From Heterotrichella gracilis (taxonomy: Eukaryota; Sar; Xanthophyceae; Tribonematales; Xanthonemataceae), in assembly GCA_032358255.1 (NCBI GenBank), contig JAULBX010016637.1:62001-126000 (forward strand): a stretch of DNA of 64,000 nucleotides. The letters are read 5' to 3'. Below, in pieces: positions 15,001 through 27,500 of this stretch. The position numbers and the translations under genes are program-made. Position 1 is the first letter of the stretch. The number at the start of each line of letters is the position of its first letter. A model generated the notes under the pieces. The model was not told where the DNA came from. It searched no databases and saw only the letters and a program-made list of their open reading frames with translations.

Positions 15001-15729
15001 AGCTGCTTGGGTCTTCGTCAAAATACCTCGTCTTCTTGTCGTTCCTGAAGAGCTTGGCCTGAACTTGCAGGGAGACACAGCACGCCATGGCCCGCGCAAA
15101 GTGGGTGTCGCCTGCGGCTTTCAGCTCATACTCCGGCTGGTGCTTGGCCTCAGAGCTGCTGCTGACAATATCCAGCTGTGGGTCGTTCCACTCCATTGGT
15201 GACCTGGCACCCCATCGCTCCCAACGGTCCGGGTCTGCCTCAAAGTCCTTGAAGCCGCCCAAACAGCGGGACAAGCTGGCGTGGAAGACAGCGCACAGGA
15301 CAGAGTTGTGCACCTCAGCCCCTTCCAGGGAGTACGCCAGAGCATTCCTGCACTGCTGCCGTGCTTCATTCTGATACTGTGGGGACTCGAGGCGCAGTTT
15401 GAGGACAGCTTTGTTGAGTGTTTCCAGTGCCTTGAGCAGCTCTAGCCTGCTCCTGACATGGAGGGTGAAGCCGCTGGGAACGGCCTTGCTGAGTTTTTCC
15501 AGAATTGACTTATCACTCCCCTGTCAAAGAACAATAACCAAACGGTCAGTGCTGTTCATGGTGCTAGCAGTGCAAACTAGCTAGCTGGTTTGTGTGTGCG
15601 GAGAAGGGCTACCTTCTTGAACTGAGCAAGCACCGCTCGAACGCTCTGCTCAACATCGTCCTCTCCAGCTGCACTAGCCGCAGACTTTGAATCTGAGGGT
15701 CTGGACTGTTTTCTGTTTCGGCTGGTCAT
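1..15729 (-). CDS. Plant-type ubiquitin C-terminal hydrolase-like protein, tandem copy B (3' end off the left edge)
   Basis: Multi-exon gene starting at the ATG at 15,729-15,727 (MTSRNRKQSR), conserved with copy A. Clear exons: 15,613-15,729; 14,810-15,520; 14,630-14,722; a charged coiled-coil exon 5,285-5,529; the USP Cys-box exon 955-1,148 (GLQNETGEYNCFLNVIIQ); and 51-347, the exon after it. About twenty smaller exons lie between 4 and 14.5 kb, each with a counterpart in copy A. Established: this Cys box, with EYNC in place of the canonical GNTC, is typical of plant ubiquitin hydrolase-related proteins (UCH domain behind DUF627/DUF629). I could not recognise DUF627 or DUF629 in the N-terminal part. 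The zinc-ribbon and His-box exons lie beyond the edge, so completeness is unknown. Predicted role: deubiquitination or ubiquitin binding; substrate unknown. I saw no clear frame break in the exons I followed. Confidence 0.8.
51..347 (-). other. Copy B exon following the Cys box (last visible exon)
   Basis: 297 nt, same length and phases as copy A's 18,873-19,169. It encodes the helical USP segment with EADPVVEALVELFKDF and GEMNDALEVLMAVFDQ, which plant UCH-related proteins carry between the Cys box and the zinc ribbon. It ends in AG/GTGCGG in phase 2, so the gene must continue to the left of the window. Confidence 0.85.
955..1148 (-). other. Copy B exon with USP catalytic-cysteine box
   Basis: This exon encodes GLQNETGEYNCFLNVIIQ followed by CLWHC, then a GTGGGT donor in phase 2. 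It has the same length (194 nt) and phase as copy A's 19,656-19,849. The Cys of EYNC aligns with the catalytic Cys of ubiquitin-specific proteases. Upstream in the exon is a proline-rich linker (FPPLRAPPPATTR). Confidence 0.85.
5285..5529 (-). other. Copy B lysine/glutamate-rich coiled-coil exon
   Basis: Encodes a highly charged stretch beginning with EVKKKKSDKKKNKVKDE and ending with an ERRRRELEAEAEERARE run, a predicted long single helix or coiled coil. Copy A's version (24,001-24,233) is 12 nt shorter and otherwise almost identical. Basic/acidic helices of this kind precede the protease domain in plant relatives. Confidence 0.75.
7990..8063 (+). repeat. Dispersed repeat, copy 1 (SINE-like candidate)
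   Basis: Shares TGGTAtAAgcAgTGcCA, a GC-rich middle and a TTGACTGCTAATCTG end with copies at 54,971-55,044 and 62,874-62,943. All three are in introns or spacers and in the same orientation. Length is about 70-75 bp. Confidence 0.6.
8390..8520. repeat. Imperfect tandem repeat with GGCAGTAGCACAGTA core
   Basis: Four or five diverged units sharing GCAGGCAGTA and AGCACAGTA in a copy B intron. Confidence 0.7.
11207..11475. repeat. Four tandem copies of an exon 3' edge separated by telomere-like tracts
   Basis: Copies begin at about 11,207, 11,284, 11,360 and 11,430 (periods 77, 76 and 70 bp). The last is the true exon edge of copy B: minus-strand GCCATGCGCAAG, then a GTGCGG donor at 11,433. The other three are in the intron and keep AAG/GT at the same place. 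Between copies lie CCCTAAACCCTAATCCC-type tracts. Confidence 0.85.
12125..12148. repeat. Interstitial telomere-type repeat
   Basis: Three CCCTAAA units in a row in a copy B intron. Similar short tracts occur near 7,815, 8,155, 10,370, 10,900, 11,840, 22,675, 24,340-24,385, 48,600 and 49,375. Confidence 0.9.
13185..13200. repeat. (CA)8 microsatellite
   Basis: A run of CA dinucleotides in a copy B intron. Confidence 0.95.
14810..15729 (-). other. Copy B first two exons (N-terminal region)
   Basis: Exon 1 (117 nt) and exon 2 (711 nt) encode the N-terminus. Exon 2 contains LHVRSRLELLKALETLNKA, then FHASLSRCLGGFKDFEADPD and the phrase WNDPQLDIVSS, and ends in a charged helix (DKLHKEQREDVQKQLALQIE). 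Copy A has the same two exons (117 and 687 nt) with high similarity. I do not recognise a named domain here. Confidence 0.75.
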
Positions 15730-17201
15730 TGTGGTGGCTGAACGGTGGGGTTACCCACATATGCATGCATACGCTTCAACTCGTCCGGCCAGAAGAAAAA
15801 CGCGCAGTACGCATCAAGTTGAGGTCGTTGCTAAGCAAAAATACTGCACTGGTGTCGGAAACCACACGGCACCGGCGCGGCCTGTCAAGTACGACTAAAA
15901 CAAGGGTTAACGTTTGCTGGGCGTGCATGCAGGGCGCTAAGGGAAGGTTGCGATAAGCACGAGTATTGACTAGCAAAGTATCGACTTGCCAACTCCCTAA
16001 TATCTATTGCTCAGCACCTGCACATGCATAGACAATGCAGGGAACATATATGTAACCCGCTGACAGGCAGCCTACCAAGTATGCACCAGCCCTGAGTCAG
16101 GGTCCGCAGAGGCCCACCGAAAGTGCAGGCTGTTTACATAAGACGACAGTGCTAGTGCCTTCAACGTACGTCATAGTCCGCCGATGATAGTGTACTTTGA
16201 GATATGCACGGAGGACAAGACGGCACGGGCTGCCTGTCACCTGTGTTTGCCCTGTAGCTGGAGGGGTTTTGCTGCCGTGTCCACGGGGTTTTCAGACACA
16301 TGCCGTGGAGGCACACAATCGCCTACATACCCCGCTCACAGTGCCCCTCAAAGCACCCTTTCACCTATATTACTAAACCACCAGCCCTTCATCACGCCGA
16401 GCTATCTGCGCTCAGGAGCAGCGAGGGCTTGGTCTGCCCAGGAAATTCCTGCGAAGCAGGTGCAATGTATGTGCGTGCATACATGTTGCGCAAGGCCTAG
16501 CAGTAGGTTCTGCGGCTCTGGTTGGATCGCAGGTGGCTGCTTGGGTTACAGACTAGTTGTACCCATTGAAGAGGGCTACATACCACGACGATTTGCTCAT
16601 AACACTACTGTACCAGGTCTCCCAATCACCACGCAGCGGCAACATGCCTGCCAGTCCTGTAAATCAAAGTACAAGAACTGTTGTAACCCAGACGACCTCT
16701 GGGTAGCTATTTATACTGTGCTTTTCAAGCGGTACTATACTATACTTTACTCTCTACACATGCGATATCAGTTGTCCTTGCTGGCCATGAATTCTACAGC
16801 TTGTAGTTCAACTGCACCACTCTATTCACTCAAAACTATACGCTCCCTAACATGCCTGCCACGCACAGTGCAGGCATTGCTACCAATCTGGAAATCTGCT
16901 CACAGTGCGACAAAGGAAGATACAAGCCAATTATAACCAAAGCTGACTGTAATGCACACCGCCTTTCAAATGCTCTTGCTTTCCACTCCTTCCAGGGTAC
17001 TACTGCCAGCGATACCCTGGCTGTGACCCCCTTGAAACTCTCCCCAAAACGCCAATGGCTGTTCCTGCTGGCCCCCGCGCGCCTCGCCGGACCAGATGCA
17101 AAGCTTGCAAAACCACCACCACCAAAGCGCCCCCCTTGCACCTTTTCGCCCATACTGCTAAAAATCGTGCACCGCCAAGCTCCTTGAAGATCCCCGCCAA
17201 G
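15730..17201. other. Intergenic spacer between the tandem copies
   Basis: About 1.47 kb between the start codon of copy B and the stop codon of copy A. It should hold copy A's 3'UTR and copy B's promoter and 5'UTR. I see no convincing coding exon, RNA gene or tandem repeat in it. The stretch just upstream of the ATG resembles the matching stretch in front of copy A (a shared atgcatgcatacgc motif near 15,770 and 33,660), so duplication included some upstream DNA. Confidence 0.6.
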
Positions 17202-18578
17202 CTAGTTGTGCTCAAAGAAGAGCAGCGAGGGCTGGATCCTGCCCATGTAGCACTTGTTGAGCACGTCCCTCCACCCCCCCACCACTGTGATGGTGGTGTC
17301 ATCAAACATGACCCACTGCCCCAGGTCAGGCATGAGCACAAAGGCGTGGTAGTGCGCGCCATAGTAGCACACCATGCTCCTCAGCTCGTACAGGTCCACG
17401 TTCTTTTTATGATTCCTGAGGCAAACAAGCAAAATTCCGTCAGCAAGCTCCTGTGTTCAGACCACATCGGAGTGCAGTACAAGGCCACATCCTCAGAGGT
17501 GTGGCTGTTTGCGTGGAGCATGTCCAGCAGCAGCAGGGCTTGTTGCCACATACCTTGTGCTGAAGGTTAAACTCACTATAGCGAAGTGCCAACTGGGTGA
17601 CAATATAAACACAAGTACACCCGGGAGAAAATTATGTGTTTTGGAGCAAATATGGCGGACTGCTAACCTGGCTGTATTGCTGAGCTGCAAGTCGCCAACC
17701 ACCCAACTACCCTCCGCAGCTGTGCAGTGCAAGTGTGGCCACTGACCTGTACAGAGAGGCAATGTCAAACACGACATCGATCCCGTCAAGCGTGGTCTTG
17801 ATGTCACTGGATGTCTCGTCCTCCCTCTCCCAGGCCAGCATGATATTGAACACACGCGGGGCGCGCTTCAGCTGGTGCACCACAGGGCGCCGTTCATTGC
17901 AGCCACCTGCATAAAAACATTCAAGTGAACATTTGTTTAATTTTGTTTCACTTTTATATATTGTTAACGATTTTTGAAGTTTCAATAATTAAATTTCAGC
18001 AGGTGCACCACAGAGCGCCGGTCATTGCAGCCACGTGCACAGGAAAGCACAGGAATTGCTCATGACAAAGCTGGTGAGCTTTGCCTTTCGAATGCTGTGA
18101 TGATCAAGCAACATATGGCACTGGACTGCGATAATCCTCGGTTTCACTTTGGGATCAGCCATGAACTGTTGAGGAAGGCAACAGCCCTGCTTAGGGCCAC
18201 TGTTACTTGACCCTGGCCCAGGGTAGGAAGGAGGCATGCAAACCTCCCATGATGCATGCACATACAAAGATTGAGCCGCAGTAAGCACAGCCATCTGACG
18301 CTGGTAACTGCTGCAACACGCAATGCAACCTGATGGACATGGCTGCGGGTGGCGCACCTGCATCGGTGTCACATGACTTTTGGTTCTGCGCCTGCAGCTC
18401 CTGCAGCAGCATGCCCATGCTGGCGCCATGCATCTCCAGGCGCAGCATGCGCAGCGAGCTGGCCACCACATGGTGGTAGTACTCAACGTACTGGTGCTGG
18501 TGCGTGGTCTTCTGGCACTCGGTGCAGTACACGTGCTCGGAGATGGCCAGGCCAAACACGTGGCTCACCAGGTCAGGG
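17202..18578 (-). other. Copy A zinc-ribbon and His-box exons of the USP domain
   Basis: Three exons finish the protease fold. 18,358-18,578 carries YCTEC plus SCDTDA; 17,747-17,906 carries GCNERRPVVHQLKRAPRV; 17,202-17,415 carries the catalytic His (GAHYHAF) and Asp (FDD). The CxxC at one end and the later Cys pair fit the zinc ribbon of the USP fingers. Phases join without conflict (2, 1, 2). Confidence 0.85.
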
Positions 18579-21500
18579 CTGCGGGCACACAGGCAGCGGC
18601 TGAGGAGGGCAACAAGCAATCCAGGCAATATAAATGCTAGCTGTTGACCAGGCACTTCCAACCTTGGGTTTTGCACATGCAGTATCAGTGGTACCACCCA
18701 TACTCTACCACCAAGTCACCACATGCAAGACGCAGATGCAACCCCACCGAGCTTATTCCACACAATGCATGAATTGATATATATGACCCACCATCTCAGA
18801 GCATCCATGCCCCACCACCAGCCACCCTGCACTGGCACACCCCGCCCAGCCACACCCTACCACCCTGCGCACCTCCTCGTCTTCTTGGCCACCGCCTCAA
18901 TCTGGTCAAACACCGCCATCAGCACCTCAAGCGCGTCGTTCATCTCACCCACGTTGAAGCGGTACCCAGACTCCTCAGCCAGCGCCTCGCGCAGGGCGGT
19001 GGGCGAGATGACGTTGCGCTTGCGGGTCTCCTCCACACCGCTGCGCCCCGCCTCTGCACTGGCGTCTGACACCTGGCGGAAGTCCTTGAACAACTCCACC
19101 AGGGCTTCCACCACAGGGTCGGCCTGATACACTTCAGGGGCCAAGGCCAGTAGCTCGGTGCGGAACTCGCTGCAGGTGGCAAGCACAGACAGTAAGCACA
19201 TGACCCAATCCATGCATGCACACCGTTGAGGGACCTCCACCACAGATTACACCCTTCACTGTGATCACTGGCTGTACACATGACCATGGATGGGCTTGGC
19301 TCATGGTCCACTGCCGTATGATATGCGCATGTTCATCGACCGTATGCGTTCCACCTACAGCATCCGCATGCACCATGGCCAGCCGCCCCGTGCAAACTTG
19401 ATGCAGGTGCTTAATGCATACTGTGAAGTTTGCTCAGCAAACCAGTGTATTGCATTGTTAGGAGTGTGGCATGTGGTGGGCGTGCCGTCATGGCCAGAAC
19501 TGCAGGCATGGATGGATAGGGCTTTCTTTCTAGTGATAGGAGGTGTACATTCATATACCCATGGTATATGAAGCCTGCCAAACAGCTGGAGAGCTGGATG
19601 GCACAACTAGTGCAAAAGTGCCAGCATATCTGGCTGTCCAGCCCCGAGCACCCACCTGCAGTGCCACAGGCACTGAATGATGACGTTGAGGAAGCAGTTG
19701 TACTCGCCAGTCTCGTTCTGCAGGCCAGCTGCTGACAGGTCCCGGGGGATGTGCACCTCGCGGGTGGCGGCAGGGGGGGGTCCGCTCAAGGGGGGAAAGT
19801 CCCCGGTTGAGGGCTCAGCCAAGCTGTAGCTTTTGGAATACAGGCTGGCCTGTGAAATGGGAAGAAAGCATGGGTTAGCACACGGCTGACATCTTCCTTG
19901 CCATTGAGGTTTTATGACAGCACTCTGTGGCGGGAAACGTGCCTGGAAGGGCCCTGTTCCGTCCCAGAGCTTGCTGAGGACGGCCTCATTTTGCGGCCCC
20001 AATGCGTGTGCTCTGGAGATTGAATGTACTCCAACATTTCAGGATTATAAGGAAACAGGCCTGACTAAGCGGAAACAAAGCTTGATGTATTGCATCCCAG
20101 CATGCATGCCCTGACAGGGGTCCTGGCAGGGGCAGGAACAATACGCCCACCAGCTGCAACCTGCAGTCATTCCAGTCTCCCAAATGCATGCCCAGCATGC
20201 AACAAATGTGCGAATAATACACTAATAGCAATTATGTGGCCAAAAAATGACTAATTACCACGAACTGCCCGACTGGAGGGGGAATCATGTAACCAACGTG
20301 ATTCCTGCCATTCTGCCATTTGCCACTGTGGCAACAACTGCCATTTTCCGTCATGGCGGCAATCCCTGCTCCAAATATAACCACCGCGCTGCCGCCGATT
20401 GCCTCACCTTGATGGCCGCCACCAGGTCCTCATCCTCCCCGGAATCATGCGCGACAGTCGCCCAGCTGGGCTTGCCTGGCGCCATGGGGGCCAGCGCCGG
20501 CATGCCGCTGGTGCCCTTGGGGAGCAGCGCCTGCAACAGCTCCTCGCCCATGCCACTGGAGGGGGTAGAGGGGCGGTCCACCGACACCGCGCGGGTGGGC
20601 TGCGGGATGCCGGTGAGTGACGCCAGGGTGGCGCTGAAGACGTCCTCGTCAGAGCCATCTGTGCACAAGGGGCCATTCTTACAGAAAACCTAGAGGCAAG
20701 GATGTTGCATGGAAACAAACAGCCCATGGTCTGTCAGAACTGCGGCGAGCTTTTCATCACCACCCTGTTCTTTTGTTATCAGACAGCCAGAGTCCAGAGG
20801 TTGGCAGCAATGGGCCCTGTGCAGGGCACTTAGTGAGCATGCGCAGTGTCCTCATGCTGCCCATCTATGCATAAAGCTTTGCACTTGGTACACATACTAC
20901 CTGTGGGAAGTGCCCATTGCCAGTGGGCAACAACCCCATATGTGTTGCCTGTCCCGAGAGCATGCACACAAGAGTACACAAGGTGAGGTGGCATCGCAGG
21001 CAGAGCGTATGTGCAGAGCTTTATGAAGGGGGTTAGCATCGCAGGCAGGGCCGCCGCACCTTCAGAGGCAGGAGCCAGTACCACGGGCTGTGGTATGGGC
21101 ATTGCTGGCCACTGCGCCTGTTGGAAGCCTGGCAGGCCGGGGGCCAGGCCGGGCATGGGCCCACCAAAGCCTGCGCTTGTAACCTGCTGCGCGTGCCGGC
21201 CCCTGGGCGATGACACATCCACCACAGGCACAGGGCGTGGACCTGCACCACAAGCACCACATAAACACAGCACCACACTGACTTTACAGTCCATTCTGTG
21301 TTGGGGTCTGACAGTGTGAAGCCCATCATGCCACCAGGCACTGAAACTTAGCGATACAGCAATCATATTATCTGTCAGTGAGCAGGCAAGAACTACATTA
21401 ATTCCATTTCATTTCCGGTTACTCCTGCATCTGTCAATGCATGTATTGCAGAGCAGGGCGGTGCCTTAACTTCCTCCCTCATCCCCAACTAGTGGGACAG

Positions 21501-24500
21501 GCTGGTTAAGACAGGCTGCATACATGTTAGCTGTGCTCCTGCTGTTTTGACTATCCAAAATCAAAATTTGTGATATTTTTCTGTAGTTTACATACCTGCA
21601 GAGGAGGCATTGTGGACGCGCATGAAGCGCTCCTCCTCAGCTGACCGCGCGCCGGCAGGCGAGGCACGCTGGTGCTGCTGGGCACCCACACGGTTGGCCC
21701 ATGTGCCAGAGCTACCGCTGCCCGGGCGCGCGTGGGGTGACTGGGATCCCTGGTGAGAGCTGGCTGGCGCGGCGGATGCCGCAGCGGGCGCCTCACCCCA
21801 CCTGGGCCGCAGAAATAATTTGGCTGAGGCGCGGCGGTGGGGGCGCGGGGAGGCATATCCCCCATGTGCATGGTGATGAGGCAAATGCGACTGCATGATG
21901 CGCTGGCACAGCTGCATGTGCGCAGATGGAACAGCATACACGTGGCTGCATGTTGAGGCAAATGCCGTTGTGGGTGGCGCGGTGCAATTACATGTGCGTG
22001 GGGAGGTGCACGTACCCGCCCACCTCCGTCTCGTACTCCCTCACGCTTGGATGGCCAGCACCCCACTGATCCGCCCCACTGCCAGGCACAGCCGCAGGCC
22101 GTCGGTGCTGATGGCGCCTGCAAAAACCACCCCAGGTCTCATAAGCAGCATTCATGCCGTGGTTACCACTTGCTGGGTATTCATCCTCCCTACCCTTTGC
22201 CAGAACACTGTATCTGGTGTTATAAACAAGAGCTCGCCAATCGTGCCGCAAAGCACGCTTTCATCCTAACCATTGCAGCCATGTAGCTAACCATGTAGAC
22301 ATTGGACAATGACGGATTGCTGACAAGCACTGAGTCTTGTCGACACCACCGTGGCCACACGCCATGCACTCCTGTGTTTTACAAGTCGCTCCCAAGCGCC
22401 AGCCCCACAGTAACTGATTGTCAACAAAGTCCCGCAATGCGGTGCGGTGTGTACCTGTCTCTTAAGTGGCGATCCTCCCTCTGCCGCCAGTCAGCGCTGC
22501 GATCTGAGGGCTGTGCGTCATCATAGTGCCCCTCCTGGTCCCTGTGCCTGTGGCCATTGGCGCCTCGCTCACCCTCCGACTCCCGCGCCCTGCCACCCCT
22601 CTTCCTGCAAAATAAAGAAAAATTTTAATTCATCAGGAAAACATATTGATTATTCTAGTAGAAACCAGAAACCCTTAACCCTAAACACCATTGTGAACCT
22701 TAAATCCTACACCAGTGTGTGTCCGCACTTGCGTGGCTTCTGTGTCTCAAACCCGGGCAAGGCTGGCCCCCCAGACACAGATGGGGAGTCCATCTGGCGC
22801 GCCACAGCCTCAGCATGCCAGCTGTCTGCTTCCAGGGAGGTCGATGGAGTGGGGGCGCTGGCTGCATCCTCGCCAAAGCCTGAAGAGAATCCAGGGTCCA
22901 GCACCTCAGCCACTTCCTGCTGCATCCATCACAAAATCATTGTCATTATCCATCATTCTCATCAATTATACTATAATTCCTCCTTGCTGCAATGGGGACC
23001 CAAGCCTGTTGCACTGACCGTCACCATCATCATCACCACCACATCCATTTGCTGTACCCCAGGATTATGAGGTGCATCCAATGGTCATGAATTTGCAGGA
23101 AGTGCATCAGAAGTGCACCACACAGGTTCAGAAGTGATGTGGTGCGCAAGTTGATACATCAGCGCAATGCCGGGCCATGCCACTCCATATCATATTACAG
23201 CAGAGGGTGTGGCTGATGGGGCATGGCTTCATGGCCACCACATTCCTGTCCCATGGCAGTTGTGCCTCACCTCATCCCCCATATACTGCTCCAACATCTT
23301 CAGGCGGCTGGCCTCCCGCTCCTGCTCCTGCTGAAGCTGCAATAAGCACACAGGCAGATAAATTACTTTCCATACAGATGGCATGCATCAGTTCGCTTGC
23401 ACAGAAGCTGTGCTTTAAGGGGAGGCATGGGCAGAAGAAGGGCACTGGCCTCCTACCCACTATGCGCCCCCCATCATGGACCATGCACACACCGCATAAA
23501 GCTTAAGATGCAGCCACACGGTTGCTTGCTGAAGCTCGACCAAACACACCCGCACCACTCCCTGAGGTTCACTGACACCCCCAACTCTAGCGGAGGGTCC
23601 ACACCGCCCAGTGGCCAAGGTGACCTGTTTGAGGTTTAGGGTTTAGGGTTGACCACACACCCCAGTGGCCACATTGACCACCCACAGCCCTCATAGTGGG
23701 CCCCCCAGGCCCACACAGGTCAAGCCACAGGCAGGAAGCAATGCAATCCAATGGGGTGCCAGCTAATGCGCTCGTTAATCAACACTACCCCTCCATCCCA
23801 ACCCATCTCCAGCTGCCCTGTACTCCCTCCCCCACATTGCCAACCATTTTCCCCACCACATGTATCGCGGGTTGCGCTATAAATGTAGCACTTCAGGAAA
23901 CTCCACTACAAGGGCAGCATGGAGAATAATGCAAGGTGTGACGTCTCAGGCCTGGCCTCACCCCTCACCAGTTCCACCACCTCCAGCCTAGACCCCCCAC
24001 CTTCCTGGCCTCCTCCTCCTCCTGTGCCCGCTCCTCCGCCTCCAGCTCTCGCCTGCGCCGCTCCTCAGACTCCTCCGCCCTGCGCTTGTCCTCGGCCTTC
24101 TTGCGCTCATCCTTCACCTTGTTCTTCTTCTTGTCACTCTTCTTCTTCTTGACATCAGGACCAGATGCCGCGCCACTGGCAGCCTTTTCCAGCCCGCTCA
24201 GCAGGGAAGCTTGGGCGGCCTTAGCGGCCTCCTCTGCACATACAGGGGTAGGGCTCAGGGTATTGAAGGTGCAGGCTTTAAGCTGTGGCAGGCTGGGCGG
24301 CCTCTACAGTAAATGCAGATTTAGGTGCTTGATTATGCATGGTTTATAGTTTTAGGGCTTGATTATGCTAGGGTTTAGGAATGCTAGGGTTTAGGATGCG
24401 ACGGCATACCCTTGCGAGATTCTGAACAAGGGCAGTGCATGCTCTGAATGCGCACGAAACGTTCCACTGTAGAGAAAGCCCAACATGGCATTGCTGTATC

Positions 24501-27500
24501 CCCTCTTCTATGTACCAACTTGATCAAACATATGCCACCTGCATTCACATCCTCCCTTGGCTTCCCTGCGGCGGTCAGGCCATGCCCAGCCCTTCCCAGG
24601 CCACCACCAACATGTACTTTCAGGGGTGTACTGATCTACTAGCAGCAAGTACACCAGCGCACCCCTACCCATAGTGTACCTCTGCCACTAGGACCACGCA
24701 AGTGATACATGGGGTTTTCACTTGCACTGTCCCCAACATATAGCCATGGGGTCTGCGCCACAGCAAAGGCATACAAGCATGAGCTGCCTCCCATGCACAC
24801 ATGCATATGCATGTGCACCAAGGCAGTCTTTTTAGGCTTTAGGGTTTAGGTTTTACCCTAAACCCTAAACCCTAAACCCCGAATATGCATGTGCACCAAG
24901 GCAGTCATAGCCATGCACACATGGCTGGCGAGCGCAAGTGCTGCGCTGGTGGCGATCACCACAGCTGCTGCATTGTCCGCACCCTTGAGATCCTTCCACG
25001 TCTTGTGTAGCACGCCCTTGACAGCCAGCTCCCATATGGTCAAGGTGTCTGTCTTGGGGACCTTGCTCAGCCTCGTGGCTTTCCTGCGCACCAGGAGAGT
25101 GCACGGTGAGACCATTCAGATGCTTGGGATTGCTTGGTTGCCAGCGGGGATTGCTTGGTTGCTAGTGGGGCCCAAAAGGTGATCAACAGCCCGACTGGTG
25201 CATCCGCCCAACAATAGAACACCAGCGGTGCTACATGCTGATGCTGGTGCTAATGCTCATGCCAATGCTGATGCTGATATTGATGCTGAATGCTAAATGC
25301 TGATGCTTTGCCAATGGCAATGACAATGCCACACGCAGCAGAGTGCGGCTATGGCTTGCGCGGTGTGCCCTCCAAATCACTGCTTGCAGCGAGTACAAGG
25401 GCAACAGTAGAAAGGTGACAGATCCAAGGGGATTATAATGAAAGAACATTACTGGCTCTTGGGCTGGGGTGAGGCATGCCCATGCATGCTTATCTGGCTT
25501 CAAAGCTGGATATGCAGATACTTCCCAAGAGCCTTCCTGACAGAACCCAGGTTTGATCAGGCATGACTTGGTGGCAGAGACTTGCAGTGGCACAGCTGGT
25601 TTCCGTCCAATGTGTGGTGACTAGGTATTGCGTCCGCACCTGAGCATTGACTCCACGGCTATGCTTGCACCTATCCTCCTCGTCTTAATGGTGCTGAAAG
25701 TGTCACGGAAAGCCATGCTCAGCCCTTCACAAACATGCATTAAATGCTTCGCAAACGCATGGAAAGTGTTCAAGGTCTGCACTCCGACATTGCTGCAAGG
25801 GACACACGCACAACGTCAACATGTTTAAATGTTTTATTATGGCATTTCCTGTAATTCCTGCATGCTTGGGCCTTGTCAGGTGAAAATGGGCAGCCTTGGA
25901 AGTGCAGTAAGCGGCACGACTGCTTGGCCACCACCTGCCACACTGGAAACACTGTAATACAAGCCTTGGCTCTTGCCCCTGGGGTGAGGTTTACCCAAGC
26001 ATGCTCATCTGGCTTCAAAGCTGGAAAGCAGTCACTAATCGTAATTGGGGCAAAGTACACAGTTACACGCCTAGCACAATAGCGGTGTATGAGTAGTGAT
26101 AAAAAAAACAACGAATACCATCGTACATACCGCAGAAGGACAGCAGAATTCAACCTGAGCTGGCCTTCAACCAATTTCCTGATGGCTGCAAATGCCTCCC
26201 TGGAATCGCAGGCAGGCCCCAGGGTGTGACGCACTGCAGCACAGAATTTATCACAGTGAGGCGTGCAGCTGCACAACACACAAGGGGCCATAGCTGCGAG
26301 ACTGACATATATGTTCCCGGCAGAAAATGGGACCATCTGCACTGTTCCCAAACAGTACATACAGTACCTTTAAACACCAGCACGTACATACAGCACAGTT
26401 TGGGCACAGTCACAGCACATACTGTAATGAATATAACACAATGGTAATTCCATTATGGACAGCAAACCCTTTCTGCTACATTACAGGTGGTTTCAGAGGA
26501 CTTCCTTCGATTATGGATAGCTCCTCCTTTTGCTGCTTTCCATGTAGTCACAGCACAATTGCACCTACAGCACTGTGTATTATGCATCCCAAAACCAGCA
26601 CGCACGCTCAATCAGGGGCATTGCTGGAGGATCATGCAGCATCTGGTAGAGATCCTGATTCAGCACATGTAGACTTCTGCGGCATTCCTTCGCCTCCGCT
26701 TGACACTGCAGGGTACAAAACTGTTTTGAACCCACGGCATGCACGCCGCCATTGCCGTTGCATGAAACACAGCTGCAATGCAGGGCAGCGATACAATACA
26801 TGAAAATCAGCACATGTCCAACCCACCGATTTCCACTCCTTGTCCATGTCAAGATAATAGTCAAAACTTCTACCCCTCTTCATGAACTCCACCCTGTCAT
26901 CCCGCAGCCTGCACCATTCCACATATTCAACGAAGTTTGTTGGGATCCAAATCCCAATCCCAACCCAACGGTCAAACACACACCAAACAGGAAAACAGGG
27001 TACATGTAGGTGCTGCAAAGCAAACCAAAACAACCACCCAGCGAATATTACAAACCGGTCCATCAAGACCGCATTGCCCTCTGCCTGCAGCTGCTTCTGG
27101 ACAGTAACGGAAATACCGTCCAAAATGCGAGTGGTCTCAATAGTCTGTGCCAAGGCCTGTATGCACACTGTAGCACCAGCAGGGTTTTCAGTCACAAGGA
27201 GTTGGCGCATCCCAGCCCTGGTAGCCAGAGCTACATTGCTGGCCATGCACCACCCCATGTCAAAAGCCAATGGGCTACTGGTTGCTTCCAGCAATGTCAC
27301 GCAAAGCCACAGCTGCACATATGTACATGGGCATTCCTGGAGCGTCTGCAGCACAATCCGACTATTTCACAGCTAGTGCATGCAAGCACAGGCATAATTT
27401 TGCGCTGGAAATGTCCCGGACCTTGCTGGCGTGCGTATATTTCCTCCAAGCACTTGAACCACGACAACAGCGGCTCCCCTGATCTCTGCAAGACACCCAA

